Source: Agapetus fuscipes (lineage: Eukaryota; Arthropoda; Insecta; Trichoptera; Glossosomatidae). Taken from it: a stretch of DNA of 64,000 nt. The translations under genes and the position numbers were made by a program. Shown here in pieces: positions 1 to 9,941 of the stretch (positions within the stretch are counted from its first letter, which is position 1; each line of letters opens with the position of its first letter). A model generated the notes under the pieces. It worked only from the letters and a program-made list of their open reading frames with translations, was not told where the DNA came from and made no database searches. The DNA lies in the NCBI GenBank assembly GCA_951799405.1, contig OX637352.1, positions 11,542,820 to 11,606,819 on the forward strand, in the 5' to 3' direction.

Positions 1-790
1 CGATACCCATACGACCTATCGCCAGAACAACGACGTTATAATTTTTGGAAACCTTCAATCTGTAAATTATACATTTCTTTATTTTATTCTGACGGTAACA
101 GATTTAAAAAAAAAGTAAACATAATGGACATTTAAAACCCAGAACACCGTTTTGGACGTATTCGCTCTGTGGGGTCTTAATTTAATTTAATTTTTATTTT
201 ATTTTTCTTTATTTACGGCGGTATGCCAATTTCACAAAAAATATAAATATACATACTTACATGTTAGAGTTACAATCGACAGTATAAAACAATGAGTATA
301 AATAGTAATGGAACTACAAAAAAATAATATATATATATAGAAAAAATTATGTTAATTATACATGTAAGAGAAAATAAGAAAAGAAAAAAGTACAATAAAA
401 CTTAAAAGTAAACAAAAGATATGAGAAAATAAAATCAAAAATTCAAGGAACAATGAAACACAGCTTACAATATTTTTATGTAGGAGATAATAAAATATAC
501 CCATATAAATATATATACATACATACTCATAAGAATGAGTTATTTTTATAAAGTATAAGTGCAACCAAATTCCTTCAAACAATACATTGTGCAAGCTCAT
601 TCACAAATTTCAATCTCAAAGCAGACCTGAATGAATCAAGAGACATAGCAAATACATCTATATCATTATTTGATAAGTACTTGTTGGCTAACTCATGAAG
701 TCTGTGAATTACTGTATTTTTGACATAATTTGTTGTTACAAGCTTTTGGTGGAATAATTCACAGCTTCTACTATTGTGGCGAGGTACATG
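1..790. other. AT-rich non-coding stretch
   Basis: I see no gene here. The sequence is strongly AT-rich with homopolymers and a short TA microsatellite near 325-340. The one minus-strand open frame (352-600) is low-complexity and hydrophobic because of base composition, and it resembles no family I know. Confidence 0.6.
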
Positions 791-796
791 CAGACA

Positions 797-870
797 GTGC
801 CGGTTTTAGCACTACCAGCGCCCTGGGCGAGATTTTTAAAGGCGCCCCCCCCCCCCGATATTCGCCATTC
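797..870 (+). repeat. GC-rich dispersed repeat end (family Y), copy 1
   Basis: A GC-rich block beginning GCAGACAGTGCCGG, with GCGCCCTGGGCG and a run of C, stands out from AT-rich surroundings. A related block with GGCGCCCTGGGCGG and an inverted ACCGGCGTTAGG lies at 9690-9775. It looks like the terminal part of a DNA transposon. The superfamily cannot be fixed from two fragments. Confidence 0.4.
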
Positions 871-1099
871 GAAAATTCAAATTCATACGAAAATAAATTG
901 CACAGAATCTGCACTCGACTTTCTTGCATAAATTAACCCACTGTATGACGTATGTAAAGCTAGAATCATCTACCAGCTTATGCCGTTTTAATAAAAATAT
1001 AATATATCAATAATAAATCAATTTTATTCCACCGCGGTGTGTACCTGCATACTCGTACAATATGGAAATAGCCATATAAATTCTTAAGTGAATAAAAAA

Positions 1100-1204
1100 T
1101 ATTTGGATAATTTATTTGGTGAGCGCCGTTTTGTGTGAATCACACCTCAAGAGCCCTCTACGAGGTTGGTCTTCTCTGGAAAAAGCGCCAATTACGCAAG
1201 AAAG
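1100..1204 (-). repeat. LINE 3'-end fragment (L2/CR1-like family)
   Basis: The block contains TTTATTTGGTGAGCGC, then TCACACCTCAAGAGCCCTC and AAAGCGCCAATT. The same modules occur at 37813-37925 and, in part, at 19906-20000 and 20230-20280. Read on the minus strand it ends with GCGCTCACCAAATAAATTATCC, like a 5'-truncated LINE 3' terminus. The clade is inferred. Confidence 0.4.
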
Positions 1205-1465
1205 ATCCTTGACGTTGGTATAAAGCTGACCACTTATAGTGTAAAAAAAAATCACTTTGTCAATGTCATCCCTGTTTCAAGGAAGGTCGGCAAGAGTTGC
1301 AGGTTTTATGTTCATTTGAGATTTGGTTTTAATTTGTAAGTACACATTCAGCATTTTTAAGCGCGAACTTATACGTGTCTGTTTGTGGGCATGCATTTGA
1401 TATGAGTTTTTAATGTTAATATATCTTTGCAAATTGGATTCTATAATCTAGAATCTAGATTATTA
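1205..1465 (+). repeat. RTE-A 3'-UTR repeat, 5'-truncated copy
   Basis: This copy begins CCTTGACGTTGGTATAAAGC and runs through the diagnostic modules TGTTTCAAGGAAGGTCGG, CAAGAGTTGCAGG and TTTGTGGGCATGCATTTG, to a degenerate TTAGA-type tail. It is divergent from the window consensus and probably old. See 32563-33184 for the copy that ties this repeat to an RTE reverse transcriptase. Confidence 0.75.
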
Positions 1466-1607
1466 TAGATGGTCATTGAACCCTTTTGTATGCAAACTAG
1501 GACTTTGTATGGTGAGTAAACTTTTTAGATATATTTTGAAAAAGTAACGACTGATTATTATTAGTACTTATAAAATTTTAAGAATCGCAGACTTTTTTCT
1601 AATTTTA

Positions 1608-2675
1608 ACCCTTTGACTACCAAGAAAATTGCAAATACATTTTGTATGGAAATTTTTCACCTTGTATCGCGGCTATACTTCTGATTCTCTTTTTGGAAAA
1701 AATAATGATGGCAATATATAATTTATCATTATTTGCTTACATTTGTAGAAGATTATTTTTTTTATTAACCCTGTAACTGCCGAGAATTTTTCAATTTTTT
1801 TTTTCTTTTATATCGCAACTCCCTAAACCGAGATTATGATGAAGCAATGATTATAATCATTAGATAGCACTATTTTATAAAAGGATTCACAGAAAATTTG
1901 AGAAAAATCGTTGCAGCCGTTTTTGAGAAACTCGCATTTAAAATTTTCAACTCTTTGGAAACCATCTTGAATTTTCAAAAAAGTAAAAAAAAATGATTTC
2001 GAATAAAAGTAATAAACTATTTATTTCTATCAAATCTAAATCAAATTGAAATATTTTGCAATAGGTTTCTGATATATTTTCGATTTAAAATTTCAGGTCG
2101 TTTACACGGTGCTTTATTTTAATTTTTTCAAAAAAATTGTTTTGTAGTTATGTAGAAAATAATTTTGTTTATAATGTTGTACAACATTATATTTTTGTTG
2201 ACCCCTTAACTTTCGAAAAAATCCTAATCGTTTGTTTTTTTCATATCGCAACCCATAGACACAGATTAGCAAGAGTGTTGCCATAACTAATTTATTAAGT
2301 TAAAAATTAATTAATGGCAACTCTAAAAATTAAAAAAAAAATCTTGGAGCCGTTTTTGAGAAAGGTGCAGTTTTATGTTTTTTTTGTATCGCAGCCATCT
2401 TGAATTTTCAAGTTGGTGTAATGCCGTGTTATTCATACTTAATATATGTCCAAAAAAGTTGATGTAGTCAAAATTTGGTATCTATAGGTCCAATACTTTG
2501 GAAAGTGACACACACACACACACACACACATACAGACGGACGTTTTTGAAAGATAGTGTTTTTTGGCATGTCCTGCACCAGGACAACTCATTTCCGTGAA
2601 AACCTCGAAAACAAATTTTCACACCAAATCAATACTTTCTTTATAGCCTTCAGCTATAGCAAGAAAGTAAAAAGG
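1608..2675 (+). repeat. Dispersed repeat R2, with internal degenerate modules and a CA microsatellite
   Basis: Three degenerate modules start at about 1608, 1768 and 2199, each opening with a version of 'accctttaact' followed by a 'tatcgcaac' motif. The last module runs through a (CA)n tract (about 2511-2530) and 'gacggacgttttt' to 'agcaagaaagtaaaaa'. The 3' half recurs inverted at about 29868-30355, including the microsatellite. No coding capacity is visible and the superfamily is unknown. Confidence 0.6.
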
Positions 2676-2796
2676 AATGTAGTAACGATTTATAAAAAAA
2701 ATATATGACAATACAGTTGACAGCTAATCAAATGGTGGAAAATACAAACTTAGAGAGGGGATTTATGTCCAAAAAACTGTTTTGAAAAATAATACA

Positions 2797-3162
2797 TCCC
2801 CCTATAATATAAAATTCAACGGCCTCCCCATACAAAATAATTGTGCGTTAATGGATGACAAACTGAAGAACTCCTGAACAGATGCACGTCATATTCACAA
2901 CAAATATTGTTCAGGACTTGGGATGTGCTTCCTCATCATTAATAGATTTTTATCCCCCTATAATATAAAATTCAACGGCCTCCCCATACAAAATAATTGT
3001 GCGTTATCCCCCTATAATATAAAATTCAACGGCCTCCCCATACAAAATAATTGTGCGTTAATGGATGACAAACTGAAGAACTCCTGAACAGATGCACGTC
3101 ATATTCACAACAAATATTGTTCAGGACTTGGGATGTGCTTCCTCATCATTAATAGATTTTTA
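2797..3162. repeat. Local duplication with A-B-A-A-B structure
   Basis: Unit A (54 bp, TCCCCCTATAATATAAAATT...) occupies 2797-2850, 2953-3006 and 3007-3060. Unit B (102 bp, starting ATGGATGACAAACTG) occupies 2851-2952 and 3061-3162. The copies look identical, so the rearrangement is recent or an assembly effect. Confidence 0.9.
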
Positions 3163-3429
3163 ATTGTTGTTTTTTAAATAAATAAACATGATCAATCACA
3201 ACACCTTTTTATGTAAAACCTATGCGAGAAACAAAACTCATTTTGACATTCGAATTTCAAATAAATTGCCAACACTTCAACATACGCTTCAAAGTTGCCA
3301 CACAAGTCGATTCTTTTTCGTTTGAATTCCGTTGAGTACCTACCTATATTCTTTATTTATTTCAAAATTATACTTCAACCAGTTATAACATGTATTTTTT
3401 AGAAATAATGACGATCGATAAGGTCAACT
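3163..3429. other. AT-rich spacer
   Basis: No gene or recognisable repeat is seen here. Confidence 0.5.
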
Positions 3430-3960
3430 TTTTATATGAAACCATACTTATTGCGGCATTTAATTTTTTTTAAGTATTATTATAATATACAATCTAAGTT
3501 GCATAGACGCATTAACATTTATAATTCATATTCAATGCACTACTCCACGGAGACACGAGTGAGTTTGCGCTTACAAATGCTGCATGTGTATTTACAAATA
3601 AAAATTTCAGCCTCTCATGACCATAAGCCCTGCAACTTTTGCTGACCATTTCAGAAACAGGGGACACATTTGTTAAGTGAACCCATTTATGCGATATGGG
3701 TGGTAAGCCTCATATTAACCCTTAAGTCAAGGAATTTGATTCAACAACGTTAAATTTAATTTATAATCTAAAGTTGCAAAAAAAGTTATTTGATGATTCA
3801 AATTGAATGCACGCCCACAAACTGGCAAATGTCATTTCACGTTAACATATAGTTGTGGCGCTTGATTTTTTATAAATATTATTAGAATATATAATCTAAG
3901 TTGCACAGATACAATAACTTTTATAATTCATATTCAATGCATGCCCCCCTGGAGACACGA

Positions 3961-6596
3961 TCCCAGCCCCTCAGGTTGTCCCCCCACTTGATACTGCCGC
4001 CGCCCGCGATGGCGCCGGCGCCGTCACCTCCTGCCCGCGCTGCGCTTCCCGCACCATCCCCGACCGGTATGGGGTTTCACCTGTGGCGTTCCTTAAGAAC
4101 GCCCTCCGGAGATCACTTCGAGTGTATAAGCAGGAGATGAAGAAGGAAAAGAAGGCCGCGTGGCGCGCGTTCATCACTGCTAGCACTAATCCGGACCCCT
4201 GGGGAGAGGCATACCGCATGGTAACGTCTAGCGTCACGCTGGGCGGGGTGCTTAGCGGAATCACTCTTCCTGGGGCGCGCGGCCACTCTGGCACACTCAC
4301 GTCCACGTGCGAGGCCTTCCTCGACGCGCTCATCACCACGGACTGCCCGCTGATTGACAGCGAGCAAGATGCACAGATCCGTGCCGAGGCTGCGCGTCCA
4401 TTGGATAGCGCAGAGTCGTCTCTACCCACCTTCAGTGAGATAGATGCGATTGTAAAATCACTTGCTCCGCGGAAAGCCCCTGGACTAGATAGAATCAATA
4501 ATTCTATGGTCAAGGTGGCGTGGGCCGTAGCCCCACACGACATTAAAGCCATTTTCGCCGCGTGCATCCAGCAAGGAGTCTTCCCGCGCTGTTGGAAGGT
4601 CGGCCTCCTCAAGGTACTCCGCAAAACCACCGCGAAACCACCGACGGACCCTAAAGCATATCGCCCCATAACCCTTCTCCCAGTCCTTGGGAAGATACTC
4701 GAAAAGCTCATCGCTAATCGAGTTGAATCCCACCTCACCACTTCCGGAATGTCAATTTCCGCCCGCCAGTATGGCTTCCGGCCTGGCCTCTCTACGGAGG
4801 ACGCCATCCGGTCGGCCATGGAGGCGGTCAGGGAATCGACTTCCAAGTACGTACTGGCGGTTCTCCTGGACATTTCAGGCGCTTTCGATAGCGCCTGGTG
4901 GCCCATGATCTTGGCGAAGCTCAGGCGTCGTAATATTCCGGCTAATATATACGACTGCATAGCTTCGTACTTCTCCGCGCGACGCGTTACGATGGACGCG
5001 GGCCCCACCCTTATTGAGAGGGATGTATCCAGGGGATGCCCCCAGGGCTCAGTCCTCGGGCCCCTCCTCTGGAACATCCTGTTTGATGACCTTCTCTCTC
5101 TCCCTCTCCCCCAGGGCTGCGAGGTGCGTGCTTACGCGGACGATGCGCTTCTCACTGTGGAGGCGGGATCACGTGCTGAGATGGAATCTCTATCTCAGTC
5201 AGCCCTCCGCGCCATAGCAGACTGGGGGGTTAATAATAAGCTCTCCTTTGCTCCCCACAAGACCGAAGCTATCCTCCTCAAGGGTAAGCTAGACGTCGGT
5301 AGACCCCCAAAAATAATGTTCCTAGACACACGCGTAAAATTCTCGCGGACCGTAGTATACCTGGGCGTTTCCCTGAACGCCAACTTCCCCTTCGTTGAGC
5401 ACGCGAAAGCCATCACCCAGAAGGCGAATAGCGCATTCGGGAAGATGGCTCGACTATCGAACACGTCGTGGGGCCTGCGGGGTCGTGCACTCCGCATCCT
5501 CTATGACTCGGTCTTCCTCGGCACCGCCGCTTATGCGGCGTCATGCTGGGCGGACAAGTGTCGGCGTGGAAATGCACGACGCGCGGCGCTTTCCGGTCAG
5601 AGGAGTTCGTTGCTCCTCCTGACAAAAGCGTACCGATCCACCGCGACGGACTCGCTCCCGGCCCTAGCCGGGGTGCTCCCCCTCGACCTCGAGCTCCAGT
5701 ACCGCGCCGCTATCGGTTCTCTCAGGCGAGGCCTCCCGGCCAAGCTTGAACATCAGGTGATCCCGCCGCCGCCGGATGGACGCCTGACGCAGCGTGTCAG
5801 GGACTCGGTTCGCGACGCTATATACGCACAGTGGCAAAGGTACTGGGACGTCACATCGTGTGACAAGGTCATCTACTCCTTTTTTCCGTCGATCAGGGAG
5901 CGCATGGCTGCGCGGTGGCTCGTCCCGGACCACTTCACCAGCCAGTTCCTCACTGGTCACGGGAAATTTGCGCACTACCTTTTAGAACGGGGCGTCATCT
6001 CTCAGGGTGGAGGGGAGTGTTTGTGCGGACCCATTGCCCAGGACGTGCGGCACGTCCTGTGGGATTGCCCTCTGCTGCACTCTCAACGAGAGCTCCTCAT
6101 CGACGCAGTCCGGCCGGCCGGTTCCGGACCGGTCGGCTACGCGGACCTCGTTGCCAGTAGAGCCAACTACCTTGCATTCCGCCGCTTCTGCCAGTCCTGG
6201 CACGAGTTCGCAGCCGCGGGCTCAAGACTGGGCAGAGGTGACCATTAGCCCTCAGTCAGTCCTCGCGACACCCATACATATTGACGTATGTACACCCATA
6301 ACTTACTGCGCTCAGCGCGGATGGCAACTCGTTCGATACACGTCAATGAAGGGCTCCCGTCAGGCACATTAGCTTCAGTAACCTCGACGTTCTGGGGAGG
6401 GTGGGACTTCTTAGAGTCATGCGTTAGCCCCTGATTTGAGGATCCTCTTTTTCCTTTCTTGAGTAGAGTAACTTTAGCTGATTAACTTCAACGGGAAGGC
6501 CTTCCGCCGCCAAAAAAACATTGCAAGTGAAGTATCACCAAGTGAAGCGACTCCGCATGAGTTGTATGAACTTGGTGGGAGGAGGTGGGTAAAGTG
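3961..6596 (+). mobile_element. R1-clade non-LTR retrotransposon, 5'-truncated, 16-bp TSD
   Basis: The element is markedly GC-rich against AT-rich flanks. Both borders are fixed by a 16-bp direct repeat, CCCCCTGGAGACACGA, at 3945-3960 and 6597-6612. Removing the element and one repeat restores a continuous unit of the RTE-A array. It carries the C-terminal part of ORF2 and a 3' UTR without a poly-A tail. The 5' truncation falls in the region between endonuclease and reverse transcriptase. Confidence 0.9.
3963..6248 (+). CDS. R1-clade ORF2 reverse transcriptase (endonuclease part missing)
   Basis: The protein would copy the element's RNA at a nicked chromosomal target. The frame is open from the truncated 5' border to the stop at 6246-6248, with no interruption. 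The GTG at 4083 is only an open-frame boundary; the true start lay in the lost 5' part. Visible in order: the RT finger region (KAPGLDRI, YRPITLLPVLGKILEKL), QYGFRPGLSTEDA, the palm motif DISGAFDSAWW, GCPQGSVLGPLLW, catalytic AYADDALL, then a C-terminal cysteine/histidine cluster CLCG...H...C near the end. This arrangement and the style of the linker fit the R1/TRAS/Waldo group. Lack of any lesion over more than 2.2 kb implies recent insertion. The exact family is not determined. Confidence 0.85.
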   Translation, partial: PAPQVVPPLDTAAARDGAGAVTSCPRCASRTIPDRYGVSPVAFLKNALRRSLRVYKQEMKKEKKAAWRAFITASTNPDPWGEAYRMVTSSVTLGGVLSGITLPGARGHSGTLTSTCEAFLDALITTDCPLIDSEQDAQIRAEAARPLDSAESSLPTFSEIDAIVKSLAPRKAPGLDRINNSMVKVAWAVAPHDIKAIFAACIQQGVFPRCWKVGLLKVLRKTTAKPPTDPKAYRPITLLPVLGKILEKLIANRVESHLTTSGMSISARQYGFRPGLSTEDAIRSAMEAVRESTSKYVLAVLLDISGAFDSAWWPMILAKLRRRNIPANIYDCIASYFSARRVTMDAGPTLIERDVSRGCPQGSVLGPLLWNILFDDLLSLPLPQGCEVRAYADDALLTVEAGSRAEMESLSQSALRAIADWGVNNKLSFAPHKTEAILLKGKLDVGRPPKIMFLDTRVKFSRTVVYLGVSLNANFPFVEHAKAITQKANSAFGKMARLSNTSWGLRGRALRILYDSVFLGTAAYAASCWADKCRRGNARRAALSGQRSSLLLLTKAYRSTATDSLPALAGVLPLDLELQYRAAIGSLRRGLPAKLEHQVIPPPPDGRLTQRVRDSVRDAIYAQWQRYWDVTSCDKVIYSFFPSIRERMAARWLVPDHFTSQFLTGHGKFAHYLLERGVISQGGGECLCGPIAQDVRHVLWDCPLLHSQRELLIDAVRPAGSGPVGYADLVASRANYLAFRRFCQSWHEFAAAGSRLGRGDH

Positions 6597-7202
6597 CCCC
6601 CTGGAGACACGAGTGGGTTCGCACTTATAAATGCTGCATGTGAACTTACAAATTAAAATTAAGGCCTCTAATGAACATAAGCCCTGCAACTTTTGCCAAC
6701 CTTTTCAAAAACAGGGGAAACATTTGTCAAGTGAACCATTTTTTGCGATCTGGGTATTCAAGCTCATACTTCCCTATCCGTCAAGGATTTGAGTTTAAAA
6801 ATCCTTCAACAACGTTAAATTTAATTTATAATCTCAAGTTGCAAAAAAAGTTATTTGATGATTCAAATTGAATGCACGCCCACAAACTGGCAAATGTCAT
6901 TTCACGCTAACCTATAGTTGTGGCGCTTGATTTTTTTTAAATATTTAGAATATATAATCTAAGTTGCACAGATACAATAACTTTTATGATTCATATTCAA
7001 TGCATGTCCCCCTGGAGACACGAGTGGGTTCGCACTTATAAATGCTGTATGTGAACTTACAAATTCAAATTAAGGCCTGTAATGAACATGAGCCCTGCAA
7101 CTTTTGCCACCCTTTTCAAAAACAGGGGAAACATTTTTCAAATGAACCATTTTTTGCAATATGGGTAGGTATTCAGGCTCATACTAACCTATAAGTCAAG
7201 GA

Positions 7203-7455
7203 ATTTCTAATCTAATCTAAGCTGCAAGGATATATATCATTTAAGATTTATATTCAATGCATTCCCACAAGCAGACATGTATAATTTCGCGCTGGCACAT
7301 GCCGCATGTGGACCTACATTATAAAAACCCAATCTCAAATGAACATAAGCCCTGCAACTCTTGCCATCCTTCCCTGAAACAGGGGTGAAATTGGAAAAGT
7401 GAAACATTTTTCACAGTATGGGTGGTCAGCCGCATACCAACCTATAAGTCAAGGA
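7203..7455 (-). repeat. RTE-A 3'-UTR insertion inside the array
   Basis: A copy of RTE-A subfamily 1 (TAATCTAATCTAAGCTGC tail side, then GCAGACATGTATAATTTCG and CATGCCGCATGTGGACC) interrupts an array unit. That unit's text resumes with 'gtcaaggatttgagttt'. It is closer to the young copies at 8584 and 32563 than to the array units around it. Confidence 0.7.
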
Positions 7456-8339
7456 TTTGAGTTTGAAAAATCCTTAAACAACGTTAATCTTAATTTATAA
7501 TCTAAAGTTGCAAAAAACTTATTTGATGATTCAAATTAAATGCACACCCATAAGCTGGCAAATGTCATTTCACGTTAACATATAATTGTGGCACTTGATG
7601 TTTTTAATATTAGAATATAAATCTAAGTTGCATAGATACATTTTATAATTCATATTCAATGCATGCTTCCATGGAGACACGAGTGAGTCCCGCTTAGAAA
7701 TGCTGCATGTGAACTTACAAATTAAAATGAAGGCCTCTAATGCACATAAGCTCTGCAACTTTTGCCGACCTTTTCAGAAACAGGGGGAACATTAGTTAAG
7801 TGAACCCATTTATGCGATATGGGTGGTAAGCCTCATACTAACCCTTAAGTCAAGGAATTTGATTCAACAACGTTAAATTTAATTTATAATCTAAAGTTGC
7901 AAAAAAAGTTATTTGATGATTCAAATTGAATGCACACCCACAAGCTGGCAAATGTCTTTTCACGCTAACATATAATTGTGGCACTTGATGTTTTTAATTT
8001 TAGAATATAAATCTAAGTTGCATACATACATTTTATAATTCATATTGAATGGATGCCCCCAAGCAGACATGAGTGAGTTTGCGCTTACAAACGCTGCATG
8101 TGTAATTATTACAAATAAAAATTTCAGCCTCTCTTGACCATAAGCCTTGCAATTTTGCCGAACTTTTCAGGAACAGAGAAACATTCGTTCAGTGAACATT
8201 TTTTTAGGTATGGGAGGTCAGCCTCATACCTCATGCTTCATACAAGAATCTCAGAACATGAAAGAACTAAATAACCCTTTTACCGCAATTTTTTTTCAAA
8301 TTACTTCTTAAAGCATTTAATTACTATGAAGGAGGTGTG

Positions 8340-8420
8340 AGGAAAAATTATTGCGAAGCCAGACTCACTCTGCCCGAAGGGCCTAGCAGACAACCGTGCG
8401 CAGCACGGTCAGTCTGCTAG
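8340..8420 (+). repeat. Possible Helitron 3' terminus
   Basis: A hairpin with arms ACCGTGC and GCACGGT (loop GCA) at 8394-8410 is followed, after a few bases, by CTAG and then T. It sits inside a longer imperfect palindrome with outer arms CTAGCAGAC and GTCTGCTAG (8383-8420). A GC-rich hairpin shortly before a CTRR end followed by T is the classic Helitron 3' signature. No Rep/helicase gene or 5' TC end was identified. Confidence 0.4.
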
Positions 8421-8583
8421 TTCTTTAATAAATTTCATCAAAAATAAAAAATGGACAAAAATGAAAATTTGACGAAAGTACAAAAAATTAAACTATAAAA
8501 AAATGTACGAATGTAGAATAATTTGAAATTCAATATTTAGAAAGCACAAATTAAAAAAAATAATGGAAAAGACAGAAAAAGTC
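8421..8583. other. AT-rich spacer
   Basis: Nothing recognised. Confidence 0.5.
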
Positions 8584-9076
8584 TTACTAATCTAATCTAA
8601 TCTAATCTAAGCTGCAAAGATATATATCATTTAAGTTTTATATTAAATGCATTCCCACAAGCAGATATGTATAATTTCGCGCTAACACATGCCGCATGTG
8701 GACCTACAATATAAAAACCCAATCTCAAATGAACATAAGCCTTGCAACTCTTGCCGTCCTTCCCTGAAACAGAGGTGACATTGGCAAAGTGAACCAATTT
8801 TTACATTATGGGTGGTCAGCCGCATAACAACCTATAAGTCAAGGAACATACATGACAAATTACATTTTTTAAAAACAATAAATCACAATATATACATGGA
8901 CATAAAAACTAAATCATAAAACCAATTTTACTTTAACAAACCTCAGCCGCCAACATCACAGATCAACCGCCATTTCTTTCTATCCTTACATACTTCTTTC
9001 ATTTCCTCCAGAGTCATAACCTTCTTCATACAAGCTCTTCTTTTATTATGACTCTGGATATTCCATTCATTCGCAA
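8584..9076 (-). mobile_element. RTE-A LINE, 5'-truncated copy keeping the ORF end
   Basis: On the minus strand this runs from the last about 45 codons of an RTE reverse transcriptase (NEWNIQSHNKRRACMKK, then MTLEEMKEVCKDRKKW) through the stop and 3' UTR to a (TTAGA)n tail at 8584-8607. The stretch appears identical to 32567-33062 as far as I can compare by eye. The 5' truncation is at about 9076. Confidence 0.85.
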
Positions 9077-9689
9077 TTTCGGATATATACAACATAAAAA
9101 TTAAAAAAAAATATTAAATAAAAAATATGAATCTAAAATTAAAAAAGAAAACAAAAACGAAAACGAAAAAAAAGTCTAGACAGAAAAGTATTAACTTAAA
9201 AAATAAAAATATAATAGGAATGTAAAAAAAGAAAATAAGAAATATGAAAAAGAACTAAACATAGAAAGAATTTATTAGTTTGCATGCATTCAAAAATGAA
9301 AAAAAAAACTTCAAAAGACAATAAAAAATTACACATGTAAAAATTAAAAACTATTACATAGAACAAACCATGAAATCAAAAACTGAAAAAAACATATTAA
9401 AAAATAATTAAACAAAAATTTGAAAAACTTGAATGACAGAAAAAAATAACGCATATAAAATTTAAAAACTTTTACATAAAACAAACCATGAAATCAAAAA
9501 CTGAAAAACATAGAATAACAGAAAAAATTTAAAATATAAAATTTGAAAAAAATAGAAAATGGAAAGAATATCAAATTTAAAAACGTGTACATTTATATAA
9601 AAAAAAACAACAATTTACGAATAACTGATTTCCATACAAAAGTCAGCTGCCAGTTTTAATGCCACAAAAACTTCAAAATTACCAAAAAA
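9077..9689. other. Very AT-rich, A-rich spacer
   Basis: About 600 bp dominated by A-rich strings, with a short repeated sentence (TAAAACAAACCATGAAATC near 9480 and a near copy near 9361). No gene is seen. Confidence 0.5.
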
Positions 9690-9775
9690 TATAAAAGGGC
9701 GCCTGCGGCGCCCCTTCATACCTGGCGCCCTGGGCGGTCGCCCGACCGCGCCCAACCCTAACGCCGGTCCTGCAT
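9690..9775 (-). repeat. GC-rich dispersed repeat end (family Y), copy 2
   Basis: GGGCGCCTGCGGCGCCCC and CTGGCGCCCTGGGCGG run up to CGCCGGTCCTGCATGC. This abuts the C-terminal coding end of LINE J1, so it probably inserted into J1. Compare 797-870. Confidence 0.4.
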
Positions 9776-9933
9776 GCAGATATATTTGCTCAAGCAATTC
9801 AGGGCTGTCGACAAGTGAATTAAAATTTTTATATAAAAATAGGTCGTGCAAAATAGGTCTGTGCTTAAGTGTTAACAGATTTGTTGAATATAGTAAGAAG
9901 TTATAGTTAGTTGAATTACATTGATTACCTAAT
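9776..9933 (-). pseudogene. J1 ORF2 C-terminal tail
   Basis: The minus strand encodes NYKLGNQCNSTNYNFLL, then LLTLKHRP...LHDLFLYK and SPELLEQIYLH. This is the thumb/C-terminal region typical of Jockey/CR1 RTs. It continues exactly from RKFLRFLNYK on the other side of J2, showing that both pieces belong to one element split by J2. Confidence 0.75.
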
Positions 9934-9941
9934 TTATAATT

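Larger units (their letters stand above)
3430..8280 (-). repeat. Tandem array derived from the RTE-A 3' UTR
   Basis: A unit of about 400 bp repeats head to tail on the minus strand. Marker GGAGACACGAGTG occurs at about 3551, 6603, 7013 and 7673. Marker CTGGCAAATGTC occurs at about 3822, 6885, 7554 and 7951. Each unit is dimeric: one full RTE-A 3'-UTR copy plus a truncated head of a second copy (AATCTAAAGTTGC followed by TTCAAATTGAATGCA). The array is broken by the R1-clade element at 3961-6596 and by a younger RTE-A insertion at about 7203-7455. It looks like a satellite seeded by a retrotransposon end. Confidence 0.8.

Noticed and set aside
352..600. 82-residue hydrophobic minus-strand open frame
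   Set aside because: Composition-driven (F/I/L/Y rich from AT-rich DNA), no start context and no family resemblance.
3971..5077. 368-codon minus-strand open frame
   Set aside because: Antisense shadow of the GC-rich R1-clade RT, which has all RT motifs on the plus strand.
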